NCBI GenBank assembly: GCA_014534235.1
Contig: JACVRW010000002.1
Location: forward strand, 1 to 64,000
Reading direction: 5' to 3'
DNA: 64,000 bases
Origin: Thermoleophilaceae bacterium
Lineage (GTDB): Bacteria > Actinomycetota > Thermoleophilia > Solirubrobacterales > Thermoleophilaceae
The translations under genes were made by a program, and so were the position numbers. Position 1 is the first letter of the stretch, and every line of letters begins with the position of its first letter. Shown in pieces: positions 17,637 through 25,580 of this stretch. Below the pieces are notes generated by a model, which saw only the letters and a list, made by a program, of their open reading frames with translations, had not been told where the DNA came from and made no database searches.

Positions 17637-18350
17637 TCAGTTCTCGCCCTTGAGGGACGCGACGTAGTTGACTAGCTCATTGAACTGCTTCGGGTTCTGG
17701 GTCCGGTAAGCCTGGTAGGAGGGCATCGGCGGCGTGGGGTTCACGAGGGTGCGGGCGATAGCGTCGCGACCCAGGCGGTCGCCGATATGGGTGAGGCTGG
17801 GTCCCAGCGTGCCGCCGTTCTCGCCGATCTTGTGGCAGGCGAGGCAGCCGGCGGACGCTGTGACCTCCTTGCCCCTCTCGAACTGCGGCGCCGTGGCAAG
17901 CTCGATCTCGCTAGGCGCCCCGGCCAACGCGCCGAGGACGGTCAGGTAGGCCATCGCCGCGATCGTCGCGATGCCCGCGGTCACGGCGATCGGCCGGCGC
18001 AGTGGGTTTCGCTCGGGTCCGCGGTCGAAGAACGGGAGCAGGAGCAGCAGGACGAGGCAGATCGTCGGGATGCCCACCGTCGCCAGGAACACGAGCGAGG
18101 GCGGCTTCACCACGCGCAGCAGCTCGAACAGGAAGAAGAAGTACCACTCGGGACGCGGCGTGTAGGTGGTGGTGGTGGGGTCGGCCTTCGGGCCGAGCTC
18201 GGCGCCGAACAGGACGGCCATCAGGATGATCACGCCCAGCGTGATGCACGCCATGACCGAGTCCTTCGCCACGGAGTAGAGGAAGGGCTTCCCCTGGTTC
18301 TTGAGGATCGAGTACTCGCGGAGGTACTGCTCGCGCTCGCGGGCGTTCAA
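17637..18350 (-). CDS. qcrC: Cytochrome bc complex: subunit IV fused to cytochrome c
   Basis: The 237-residue protein joins a subunit IV-like membrane part (three hydrophobic helices; PEWYFFFLFELLR is the Qo-site PEWY motif) to a C-terminal c-type cytochrome domain. The latter has haem-binding CLACH at about residue 168 and a distal Met in TPPMPSY. This fused b/c layout is known from Bacillus QcrC and differs from the di-haem QcrC of mycobacteria. It is part of qcrA-qcrB-qcrC, one base apart from qcrB. Confidence 0.92.
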   Translation of the reverse strand: MNAREREQYLREYSILKNQGKPFLYSVAKDSVMACITLGVIILMAVLFGAELGPKADPTTTTYTPRPEWYFFFLFELLRVVKPPSLVFLATVGIPTICLVLLLLLPFFDRGPERNPLRRPIAVTAGIATIAAMAYLTVLGALAGAPSEIELATAPQFERGKEVTASAGCLACHKIGENGGTLGPSLTHIGDRLGRDAIARTLVNPTPPMPSYQAYRTQNPKQFNELVNYVASLKGEN

Positions 18351-18351
18351 G

Positions 18352-19176
18352 TCAGATCTCCTCGCGCAGCAGGTCCTTCTTCTCCGCCTTGAGCCACGGC
18401 GGCGCCGTTACGCCGAGCTTCACGACCAGGTAGAGGTGGGCGCCGATCAGCGCCGCGATCAGCCCCGGGATCGCCAGCATGTGCAGCGCGTAGAAGCGGG
18501 CGATCGTCGTGGGCCCGAACTCCGCCCCCGCGCGCAGGAAGTCGGCCAGGTACGGGCCCACGATCGGGCCTGAGGCGTTGATGTTCACCGCAACCACCGT
18601 CGCCCAGAACGAGCGCTGGTCGAACGGAAGCAGGTACCCGGTCAGGCCCATCGCGAGCGTCAGCACGAGCAGCACGACGCCGATCACCCAGTTGAGCTCG
18701 CGGGGGTACTTGTAGGCGCCGAAGAAAAACGTCCTGCCCATGTGCAGGAAGATCAGCACGATCATCACGGTGGCGCCCCACCTATGCATGCCGCGGACGA
18801 GCTCACCGAGGAAGACCTCGTTCGTGATCCGCGAGGCGGACTCGTAGGCGCGCGTGGGGTCCGGCTCGTAGTACATCGCCAGGAAGACCCCGGTGACGGC
18901 CTGGGAGAGGAACGCGAACAGGGTCGCCGAGCCGAGCGTGTAGAACCAGTTGACGCCCTTCGGAACCTTGCGGTACAGCATGTAGCGCACGAACGGCGTC
19001 GCCCCAGTGCGCTCGTCGAGCCAGCCGATCGCGCTGGCCGCGCCCTCGACGGCCGTGTCCTTTGCAGTCGGCTTCTGCGTCTCCGGGGCGGCGTTTCGCC
19101 CGTTCGCCCCGTTGCGGCCCGGTCGCGGCGGCGCCGGGCGGAGGAACCTGGGTCGTGGTGGGGCGGGGAGCCTCAT
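18352..19176 (-). CDS. qcrB: Menaquinol-cytochrome c reductase cytochrome b subunit
   Basis: The 274-residue protein is the N-terminal (cytochrome b6-like) half of cytochrome b. Four membrane helices carry the two haem-ligand His pairs: His in GMHRWGATVMIVLIFLHMGR and His in FYALHMLAIPGLIAALIGAHLYLV, 14 residues apart in each helix. It has a Pro/Arg-rich 40-residue N-terminal extension. The ATG at 19176 overlaps the qcrA stop (ATGA). It oxidises menaquinol and passes electrons to the Rieske protein and QcrC. Confidence 0.94.
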   Translation of the reverse strand: MRLPAPPRPRFLRPAPPRPGRNGANGRNAAPETQKPTAKDTAVEGAASAIGWLDERTGATPFVRYMLYRKVPKGVNWFYTLGSATLFAFLSQAVTGVFLAMYYEPDPTRAYESASRITNEVFLGELVRGMHRWGATVMIVLIFLHMGRTFFFGAYKYPRELNWVIGVVLLVLTLAMGLTGYLLPFDQRSFWATVVAVNINASGPIVGPYLADFLRAGAEFGPTTIARFYALHMLAIPGLIAALIGAHLYLVVKLGVTAPPWLKAEKKDLLREEI

Positions 19177-19838
19177 GTCGTGGGCCTCGCGGGGTAGAGG
19201 TACTGCCAGAGGCCGTCCAGGTGGTTCGACGGGTCGCGCGGCGCAAAGCGCTCGAGTTCCGAGTTGAGCGAGAAGCGGTCGCCGATCTGGACCTGGCCGC
19301 CCCTGACACGGGTGTAGAAGCGATCGAGCGGCCGCACCGGCGGGCCGCCCTCGACCTGCCCCGCGAACCCGTAGACCCCGCCGTGGCAGGGACAGACGAA
19401 CTTCTGCGAGGCCTGGATGTAGCGCACCGGACATCCGAGGTGCGCGCAGCGCGTCGAGATCGCCACGTACGGCTGGGGTTCCTGCCCCTTCACGCGCTTG
19501 TCCCGCTGTGGGTCGAAGCGACGAACGTAGATCGTGGTCTTTCCGGGATCCCCGATCTCCGGGACCAGGTTGATGACCCGGGGCACGTAGGTCTCGTCGT
19601 TGAAGTCGTCCACCGGGCCGACGTCCTGCCACCGGGTCGGCGTCGTGTCCTCGAAGATCGGTCCCAGCGCGAAGCCGAGGCCGGGGAGCGCGAACGCCAT
19701 CGTGGCGATCCCGCCGGTGACGAGCACGGTCCCCTGCATCAGCCGGCGGCGGGTGACCGTCTCGCCCTCGAACGCGCCGGCGATCCCGCGACCCTCGGTG
19801 TAGCGGGAGGACTTGTCGAACTGGGGGGAATCGGCCAC
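19173..19838 (-). CDS. qcrA: Rieske iron-sulfur subunit of the bc complex
   Basis: The 221-residue protein has a twin-Arg-like N-terminal anchor (VTRRRLMQG followed by a hydrophobic helix), consistent with Tat export. The 2Fe-2S domain has both ligand boxes: CAHLGC and CPCHGGVYGF, with a PxRPLDRF region after them. It is first gene of the qcrA-qcrB-qcrC-menG-polyprenyl synthase unit. An in-frame ATG at 19838 was used. The gene cluster couples menaquinone synthesis and the complex that uses it. Confidence 0.95.
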   Translation of the reverse strand: MADSPQFDKSSRYTEGRGIAGAFEGETVTRRRLMQGTVLVTGGIATMAFALPGLGFALGPIFEDTTPTRWQDVGPVDDFNDETYVPRVINLVPEIGDPGKTTIYVRRFDPQRDKRVKGQEPQPYVAISTRCAHLGCPVRYIQASQKFVCPCHGGVYGFAGQVEGGPPVRPLDRFYTRVRGGQVQIGDRFSLNSELERFAPRDPSNHLDGLWQYLYPARPTT

Positions 19839-19905
19839 AGCGCTACAAGGTGTTTACCGCCCGACGAAGACTAATGCCAACATGGTTACGGAGCGCACGA
19901 GCCCG

Positions 19906-20277
19906 TCAGCCGGCCAGGGCGCGGGCGGTCCAGTCCCACATCGCCTCGACCTCGTCCGCCCGACCCTCCGCGTGCGCCCGTGCCGAGCGGGAGATGAGGT
20001 CCGCAAGCTCGGCTACCGCCTGCAGGTCACCGGTCTCTGCCAGGCGTGAGAGCCCGAGCGCGTAGAGGGCGTCGCCACCGAGCAGGCCCAGGTCGTCGTC
20101 CAGGTCGTCGAAGAGCCGCGGCGTCCCGTAGTGCATGAGGTAGCCCTCGTACACCGCCTCCAGCACGAACGCGCGCGCCGCGTCCGGCACGGCGAAGCGA
20201 GGCTCCGATCGGGTGGGCGAGGCGTGCTCGACGAGGTCAGGGCCCGCCGACGACACCACCTCCTCGAGCACGTTCAC
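19906..20277 (-). CDS. Hypothetical protein downstream of hemL
   Basis: A 123-residue, acidic, mostly helical protein without membrane segments or cysteines. The YEGYLMHYGTPRLFDDLDDDLGLLGGDALYALGLSRL region is the most ordered-looking part. Its ATG overlaps the hemL stop (ATGA), so it is translated with hemL. It lies between the haem genes and the bc complex genes, which makes a role around haem or cytochromes conceivable; nothing in the sequence shows it. I do not recognise the family. Confidence 0.7.
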   Translation of the reverse strand: MNVLEEVVSSAGPDLVEHASPTRSEPRFAVPDAARAFVLEAVYEGYLMHYGTPRLFDDLDDDLGLLGGDALYALGLSRLAETGDLQAVAELADLISRSARAHAEGRADEVEAMWDWTARALAG

Positions 20278-21569
20278 GCGAGCTCCCCGAGAACGTCGCG
20301 GGCCGCCTCGAGCGTCAGGTCCACGTGCGCGTCCGAGTGGACCAGCGACGGGAACCAGGCCTCGAACTGGGACGGCGGCATGTACACGCCGCGGTCGAGC
20401 ATCCCGCGGCAGAAGGCGGCGTGGGCGTCGAGGTCACAGGCCCTGGCGTCCGCGTACGAGCGGACCGGGGCCCGCGAGAAGAACAGCGTGACGAGGCCGG
20501 TGGTCCAGGCGCCCGACGCCTCGACGCCGGCCCCGCGTGCCGCCTCGGCGAGGCCTTGGCCGAGGGAGCGCGACAGGACCTCGAGCCGCTCGTACGCCGC
20601 GGCGTCGAGCAGCCGGAGCGTGGCCAGCCCGGCCGCCGTGGCGAGCGGGTTGCCGGAGAGCGTGCCGGCCTGGTAGACGTCGCCGGCCGGGGCGACCCTC
20701 TCCATGAGGTCCCGCCTCCCCGCGTATGCCGCCGCCGGCAGGCCGCCGCCGATCACCTTGCCCAGGATCGTCAGGTCCGGCATCACCCGCTCACGGTCCT
20801 GCGCGCCGCCCGCGGCCACCCGAAACCCAGTGATCACCTCGTCGAACACGAGCAGCGCGCCTGCGGCCGTGGTGGCCTCGCGCAGGAACCGAAGGAAGCC
20901 CTCGTCCGGAAGGACGAGGCCCATGTTCGCCGGATACGGCTCGCACAGGACCGCGGCCGGCTCGTGTTCCCCCAGCGCTCGCTCGACGCCCGCGCGGTCG
21001 TTCCACGCCACCACGATCGTGTCGGCGGCCTGGGCCGCGGTGACCCCGGGGCTCGCGGGGATCCCCTGGGTGGCCAGCCCCGACCCTCCGTCCGCCAAGA
21101 GGCCGTCCACGTGTCCGTGGTAGGCCCCGGCGAACTTCAGGACGCGGTCGCGGCCGGTGGCCGCGCGCGCCAACCGAATGGCGCTCATCGAGGCCTCCGT
21201 GCCCGACGAGGTCATGCGTACCATCTCCGCGCCGGGGACGCGCTGCACGACCTCCGCCGCCAGGTCGACCTCGGCCCGCGTCGGTGCGCCGAAGCTCGTA
21301 CCTGCCCGCGCCGCCGCGGTGACCGTGGTCACCACGTCGGGCTGGGCGTGGCCCGCGATCAGCGGGCCCCACGACATCACCCAGTCGACATAGCGGTTGC
21401 CGTCCACGTCCACGAGCTCGGCCCCGTCGCCGCGGGCCACGAAGATCGGGTCGCGGCCGATCGCCCGCATCGCCCGCACTGGCGAGTTGACGCCGCCGGG
21501 CATGAGCTCGAGCGCGCGCTGGTAGAGCTCGGCGGAGCGGCTGGCGGTTAGGCGTGCTCCGCTTCCCAC
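20274..21569 (-). CDS. hemL: Glutamate-1-semialdehyde 2,1-aminomutase
   Basis: PLP enzyme that converts glutamate-1-semialdehyde to 5-aminolevulinate in the C5 pathway of tetrapyrrole synthesis. The 431-residue protein has LMPGGVNSPVRAM at the N-terminus, SSGTEASMSAIRLAR, FDEVITGFR and the PLP Lys in LTILGKVIGGGLPAAAYAG. The start was set at GTG 21569, which overlaps the upstream gene by 22 nt; more upstream in-frame codons read a shadow of that gene. Coupled to the next gene and grouped with hemB. Confidence 0.95.
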   Translation of the reverse strand: MGSGARLTASRSAELYQRALELMPGGVNSPVRAMRAIGRDPIFVARGDGAELVDVDGNRYVDWVMSWGPLIAGHAQPDVVTTVTAAARAGTSFGAPTRAEVDLAAEVVQRVPGAEMVRMTSSGTEASMSAIRLARAATGRDRVLKFAGAYHGHVDGLLADGGSGLATQGIPASPGVTAAQAADTIVVAWNDRAGVERALGEHEPAAVLCEPYPANMGLVLPDEGFLRFLREATTAAGALLVFDEVITGFRVAAGGAQDRERVMPDLTILGKVIGGGLPAAAYAGRRDLMERVAPAGDVYQAGTLSGNPLATAAGLATLRLLDAAAYERLEVLSRSLGQGLAEAARGAGVEASGAWTTGLVTLFFSRAPVRSYADARACDLDAHAAFCRGMLDRGVYMPPSQFEAWFPSLVHSDAHVDLTLEAARDVLGELA

Positions 21570-22618
21570 TTCTTGTGGTCGTCCGTGAAGTAGAGGAGGC
21601 GGATCTTCTTGAACTCGGTCGAGGAGTAGAGGGTGCGGCGGTCCTCGATGCCGGTGTCGGCGGCGATCGACTCGAGGATGGCGTCGCACTCCTCCTTGGA
21701 GCGGCCGTGGGCCATCGTGAAGATGGAGTACGGCCAGTCGGGGTAGGTGGGGCGTTGGTAGCAGTGGGAGATGCCGCGGAAGGACGCCATCCGCGGCCCC
21801 AGCTCCATGATGCGGTCCTCAGGGACCCTCCAGACCCCCATGCCGTTGGCCGAGAAGCCGGCGCGGCGGTGGAACAGGATCGCGGCGACGCGCCTCAGCG
21901 CGCGGCGCTCCCGCAGCCCCTCGAGGTGGTCGAGCACGCGCTCCTGCGAGGTCCGGAGCCGCTCCGCGGCCGGCGCGTACGACTCCGCCGCCACCTCCAT
22001 CGGGCCCTGCGTGGCGCGGATCACGGCGACGTCCAGCTCGGACAGCTCGATGGCCTCGGGCTCCTTCGGCTCGACGGCCTCGGCGGCCTTGGCGAGCGCG
22101 TCCGTCCCCTTCTCCATCTCGAGGTCCATGCGGATCTTGAACAGCCGGAGGGTGGGGAGCTGGCGCACCGACTCCGCGCCCGTCAGGCGCTGGAGGACCT
22201 CGAGCGTGCCGTCCAGCCCGAGCCTCGAGTCGGGCTCCGTGGCGATCGTGAACCAGATGTTGAAGTCGTGGTCGCGGAGGTAGTTGTGCGAGACGCCGGG
22301 GTGGGAGTTGATGATCTTCGCCGCGCGCCACGGGTTGTCCGGATCGACCTTCGCCGCCACCAGCATGGACCTGTAGCCGAGCACACGCGTGTCGTAGATC
22401 GGGGTGATCTCGCGGATGATGCGCTCGTCGAGCAGCCGCCGTGTGCGGCGGAGCACCTCGTGCTCATCCACCTCCGCCAGCTCAGCGACATGTGCATACG
22501 GCCGGCGCGCGAGGGGGAAGCTCCCCTGGAGCAGGTTGAGCAGCCGCTTGTCGAGCTCGTCGAGCGGGACGGCCGAGCCACCCCGCCGGCTGCGGACCTT
22601 GGCTAGCGGCTGAGCCAT
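21548..22618 (-). CDS. Double Lrp/AsnC-type protein, AhbA-AhbB-like (siroheme decarboxylase fold)
   Basis: The 356-residue protein contains two similar halves. Each has a winged-helix region (LDELDKRLLNLLQGSFPLARRPYA; LSELDVAVIRATQGPMEV) followed by an AsnC/RAM-like domain. Motifs HPGVSHNYLRDHDFNIWFTI in half 1 and ISHCYQRPTYPDWPYSIFTMAHG in half 2 match the pattern of AhbA/AhbB and NirD/L/G/H siroheme decarboxylases, where conserved His/Arg/Tyr residues sit in these places. It lies between hemB and hemL with overlaps on both sides (16 and 22 nt). It may be a siroheme decarboxylase or a haem-pathway regulator; the sequence favours the former fold, the job is inference. Confidence 0.75.
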   Translation of the reverse strand: MAQPLAKVRSRRGGSAVPLDELDKRLLNLLQGSFPLARRPYAHVAELAEVDEHEVLRRTRRLLDERIIREITPIYDTRVLGYRSMLVAAKVDPDNPWRAAKIINSHPGVSHNYLRDHDFNIWFTIATEPDSRLGLDGTLEVLQRLTGAESVRQLPTLRLFKIRMDLEMEKGTDALAKAAEAVEPKEPEAIELSELDVAVIRATQGPMEVAAESYAPAAERLRTSQERVLDHLEGLRERRALRRVAAILFHRRAGFSANGMGVWRVPEDRIMELGPRMASFRGISHCYQRPTYPDWPYSIFTMAHGRSKEECDAILESIAADTGIEDRRTLYSSTEFKKIRLLYFTDDHKKWEAEHA

Positions 22619-23577
22619 TCTGCCACGTCGCGCGCGTGGTAGGTGATCACGATGTCGGCGCCGGCGCGCCGGATGCCCGTGAGCGCCTCGAGCACGACGG
22701 CCCGCTCGTCGACGTACCTGAGCGATGCCGCGGCCTTCACCATCGCGTACTCGCCGCTCACGTTGTACGCGGCGACAGGAACGCGGGTGGCGTCCTTGAC
22801 CCGCCGGATCACGTCCAGATACGGAAGCGCCGGCTTCACCATGACCACGTCGGCGCCCTCCTCCACGTCGAGCAGCGCCTCGCGGACGGCCTCGTCGGCG
22901 TTGGCCGGATCCATCTGGTAGCTGCGGCGATCCCCGAACGCCGGCGCCGAGTCGGCGGCATCGCGGAACGGGCCGTAGAACGCGGACGCGAACTTGGCCG
23001 AGTACGCGACGATCGGAACGTCGGCGAACCCCTCGGCGTCGAGCTGGGTGCGGAGCGCGGCCACGCGGCCGTCCATCATGTCGCTGGGGGCCACGGCGTC
23101 GGCGCCCGCAGCGGCGTGCGAGAGCGCGGTCTTGGCCAGCAGCTCGAGGCTGAGGTCGTTGTCGATCGTGCCGTCCTCCCGTACCACGCCGCAGTGGCCG
23201 TGTGAGGTGTACGCGCAGAGGCAGACGTCGGTGATGACGACAAGCCCGGGATGCGCGTCCTTGAGCGCCCGCACCGCGAGCTGCACCACGCCCTCGTCGT
23301 CGTAGGCGCCGGAGGCCTGCTCGTCCTTGTCGGCGGGAAGACCGAACAGCAGGACCGCGGGGACGCCGAGCTCGTGGACCTCGCCGGCCTCCTCAACCGC
23401 GTTCGAGATCGACATCCGCTCGACTCCCGGCATCGGCTCGACCGGGGTGCGCCCCTCGCCGAGCTGCACGAACATCGGCTGGACGAGGTGCGCGGGGGTG
23501 AGCTCCGTCTCGCGCACCATGTCGCGCAGCACGGCCGTCTTGCGCAGCCGTCGCATGCGAGTGGCGGGGAAGGCCAT
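22603..23577 (-). CDS. hemB: Delta-aminolevulinic acid dehydratase (porphobilinogen synthase)
   Basis: Condenses two 5-aminolevulinate molecules to porphobilinogen. The 324-residue protein shows the zinc-type cysteine cluster CLCAYTSHGHCG near residue 120, the first Schiff-base Lys in IVAYSAKFASAFYGPFRDA, RRSYQMDPAN, and the second Lys in VMVKPALPYLDVI. The start at ATG 23577 was chosen over an upstream in-frame ATG because homologues begin there and a TAGACT -10 box ends 7 nt before it. It leads the hemB-ahb-like-hemL unit. Confidence 0.96.
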   Translation of the reverse strand: MAFPATRMRRLRKTAVLRDMVRETELTPAHLVQPMFVQLGEGRTPVEPMPGVERMSISNAVEEAGEVHELGVPAVLLFGLPADKDEQASGAYDDEGVVQLAVRALKDAHPGLVVITDVCLCAYTSHGHCGVVREDGTIDNDLSLELLAKTALSHAAAGADAVAPSDMMDGRVAALRTQLDAEGFADVPIVAYSAKFASAFYGPFRDAADSAPAFGDRRSYQMDPANADEAVREALLDVEEGADVVMVKPALPYLDVIRRVKDATRVPVAAYNVSGEYAMVKAAASLRYVDERAVVLEALTGIRRAGADIVITYHARDVAEWLSR

Positions 23578-23584
23578 CGGCCCC

Positions 23585-23590
23585 AGTCTA
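23585..23590 (-). promoter_or_regulatory. -10 box of hemB (TAGACT), leaderless
   Basis: On the minus strand TAGACT ends 7 nt before the hemB ATG. The divergent ymdB-like gene has its own box at 23635-23640, so the 70-nt spacer carries two outward promoters. Confidence 0.5.
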
Positions 23591-23634
23591 CGCGGAGGCG
23601 GGTGACGTCGGGCTTGCCTCATACGGCGGCTTGG

Positions 23635-23640
23635 CACAAT
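23635..23640 (+). promoter_or_regulatory. Putative -10 box of the ymdB-like gene (CACAAT)
   Basis: CACAAT ends 8 nt before GTG 23649. There is no Shine-Dalgarno sequence, consistent with a leaderless mRNA. Confidence 0.35.
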
Positions 23641-23648
23641 CGCCCGCG

Positions 23649-24428
23649 GTGAAGATCCTGTTCGTGGGTGACGTGGTCGGTGGCATCGGGCGCCGCACCA
23701 TCGCCGCGGTGCTGCCCGCTATCCGCGAGCAGCATCGACCCGACTTCGTCGTCGTGAACGGCGAGAACGCGGCCGGCGGGATCGGGATCACGGAGAAGAC
23801 GGCCCGCGAGCTCCTCGAGCTCGGCGCCGACGCGATTACGCTGGGAAACCACGCCTACCACCACCGCGACGTCTACGAGTTCCTCGATCGCGAGGAGCGC
23901 GTCGTCCGTCCCGCCAACTACCCGAAGGGGAGCCCCGGACGCGGCCACACCATCGTTGAGCGGAACGGCCTCCGTCTCGGAGTGGTCAATCTCTGCGGAA
24001 TGGTGTTCATGCAAGCGATGCGCTCGCCGTTCAGCGAGGTGGACGCGCTCCTCGCCGACTTCCGCGACGGGACGGACGCGATGCTGGTGGACATGCACGC
24101 CGAGGCGACGAGCGAGAAGGTGGCCATGGGCTGGCACGTCGACGGGCGCGCCACGGCCTGCGTCGGGACCCACACCCACGTGCCCACCGCCGACGCCCGC
24201 GTGCTCCCCGGGGGCACGGCCTACGTCACGGACGTCGGCATGACCGGGCCGCACGGCGGGGTGATCGGCGTAAAGCGCGAGCAGGCGATCGAGCGCTTCC
24301 TCACCCTGACCCACGTCCGGTTCGAGACGTCGCGGGAGGATCCCTGGCTGAACGCGGTGCTAGTCGAGGCGGACGGCGAGGGCCGGGCCACGCGCATCGA
24401 GCAGCTGCTTGTGCCGGCGCGGCTGTAG
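23649..24428 (+). CDS. YmdB-family metallophosphoesterase
   Basis: A 259-residue calcineurin-like phosphoesterase of the TIGR00282/YmdB type (2',3'-cAMP phosphodiesterase activity is known for Bacillus YmdB). Metal-binding motifs are ILFVGDVVG at the N-terminus, VNGENAAGG, TLGNHAYHH, VDMHAEATSEK, and GTHTHVPTAD near residue 180. GTG 23649 was chosen because the family starts directly at this strand. It is divergent from hemB. The last 69 nt overlap the 3' end of the convergent glycosyltransferase gene. Confidence 0.9.
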   Translation: MKILFVGDVVGGIGRRTIAAVLPAIREQHRPDFVVVNGENAAGGIGITEKTARELLELGADAITLGNHAYHHRDVYEFLDREERVVRPANYPKGSPGRGHTIVERNGLRLGVVNLCGMVFMQAMRSPFSEVDALLADFRDGTDAMLVDMHAEATSEKVAMGWHVDGRATACVGTHTHVPTADARVLPGGTAYVTDVGMTGPHGGVIGVKREQAIERFLTLTHVRFETSREDPWLNAVLVEADGEGRATRIEQLLVPARL

Positions 24429-25580
24429 CGCCTGCACCACCAGGACGAGCGCGGCTACCAGCACGGCGTTTCGCAGGGCGACGACCGCGAGCGGGAACGG
24501 CTGCCGCGCGACGAGGTCGAAGTAGCGCGCCGGGAACTCGAGCTGGGTGAGGATCGCTGCCGCCGCCACGGCGGCGGCGAGCGCGTGCATCCGCCAGGCG
24601 ACGGCGAGCGCCCCCAGCGGGAGGACCCAGATCACGAACTGCGGCGAGAGCACCTTGCCGAGAACGACAAATGCGGTGACCGCCGCGAGCGAGGCCACGA
24701 CGAGGTCCCGCGGGTCGGGCCGCTTCGACGCGAGTAGCGTGAGCAGCGCCAGAACGCCGGCCATCAGCGCCGCGAGCGCTCCGGTCACGAACCCGCCGGC
24801 GGGGTGGACCAGTCCGTCCGAGCGGTGGCTCTTCACGCTCAGAGCCTCGCCGAGACCCGCCCCGTCGAGGGCGATGACGCCGAGCGCCGGCGTGCTCTCG
24901 ACCTGGATCGGGCGGTCGAGGTGGTAGCGGACGGCGTCGAGAGCCCCGTCCGGCGATGCGGCCAGCGCCGTCCCGCCGAGCACGGCGACGACGGCGAGGA
25001 GGGCGGCGGCGGCGTGCCAGGCCTCCCGGGTCCTGCCGCGTCCGGCGAGCCAGGCGAGCGCAACCGGGGCGACCACGAGCGGGAAGCCCTTCGTCATCAC
25101 GCCCAGGCCGAGGACGGCAAGGCCGGCTCTGGGCCGCTCCATACAGAGGAGCAAGAGCGCGGCCAGGGTCAGGGCGACCGGGGCGAGGTCGAAGTGCGTG
25201 CGGACGAGCGCGCCGCAGAGCACCGGCATGAGCGCCGCGGCGGCGAGCGCGCGCCCCCGGTCGCCGCCGGTGCGCCCGGCCAGGGCGCCGCAGAGCAGGA
25301 CGACGGCCGCGGCCAGCGCCAGCGTCCAGCCCGCGAAGGCCATGCGAAAGCTCTCGGCGTCGGTCCCCGCGAGGGCCGGGAGCGCGACCGCCGCCGACGC
25401 GAGCGGAGGGTACTCGGAGAACACGTCCCGGTAGGGGAGCGCGCCGGCGAGCACCGGCTCGGCGTAGCTGCGGTAGACGAACAGGTCGTTTACGCGCTCG
25501 TCCGACCACGGCGCAACCCACAGCGTGAGTGCCCACCCGGCGGCGAGCACGCCCAGCGGAGCAACGGCGCAGCGCCTCAC
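24360..25580 (-). CDS. Polytopic membrane glycosyltransferase (GT-C/GT87-like)
   Basis: The 406-residue protein has about ten membrane segments and the layout of lipid-linked-sugar mannosyl-type transferases (GT87/DUF2029). The first extracytoplasmic loop holds the acidic motif YRDVFSEYPPLA expected for the catalytic Asp/Glu of GT-C enzymes. LGVMTKGFPLVVAPVAL and LGKVLSPQFVIWVLPL are typical later motifs. The GTG start overlaps the upstream gene's stop (GTGA). The substrate is unknown; it probably elongates a surface glycan with its neighbours. Confidence 0.75.
   Translation of the reverse strand: MRRCAVAPLGVLAAGWALTLWVAPWSDERVNDLFVYRSYAEPVLAGALPYRDVFSEYPPLASAAVALPALAGTDAESFRMAFAGWTLALAAAVVLLCGALAGRTGGDRGRALAAAALMPVLCGALVRTHFDLAPVALTLAALLLLCMERPRAGLAVLGLGVMTKGFPLVVAPVALAWLAGRGRTREAWHAAAALLAVVAVLGGTALAASPDGALDAVRYHLDRPIQVESTPALGVIALDGAGLGEALSVKSHRSDGLVHPAGGFVTGALAALMAGVLALLTLLASKRPDPRDLVVASLAAVTAFVVLGKVLSPQFVIWVLPLGALAVAWRMHALAAAVAAAAILTQLEFPARYFDLVARQPFPLAVVALRNAVLVAALVLVVQALQPRRHKQLLDARGPALAVRLD

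Noticed and set aside
20325..21551. 408-codon plus-strand open frame across hemL
   Set aside because: Antisense shadow of hemL, rich in Arg/Gly/His without any recognisable domain.
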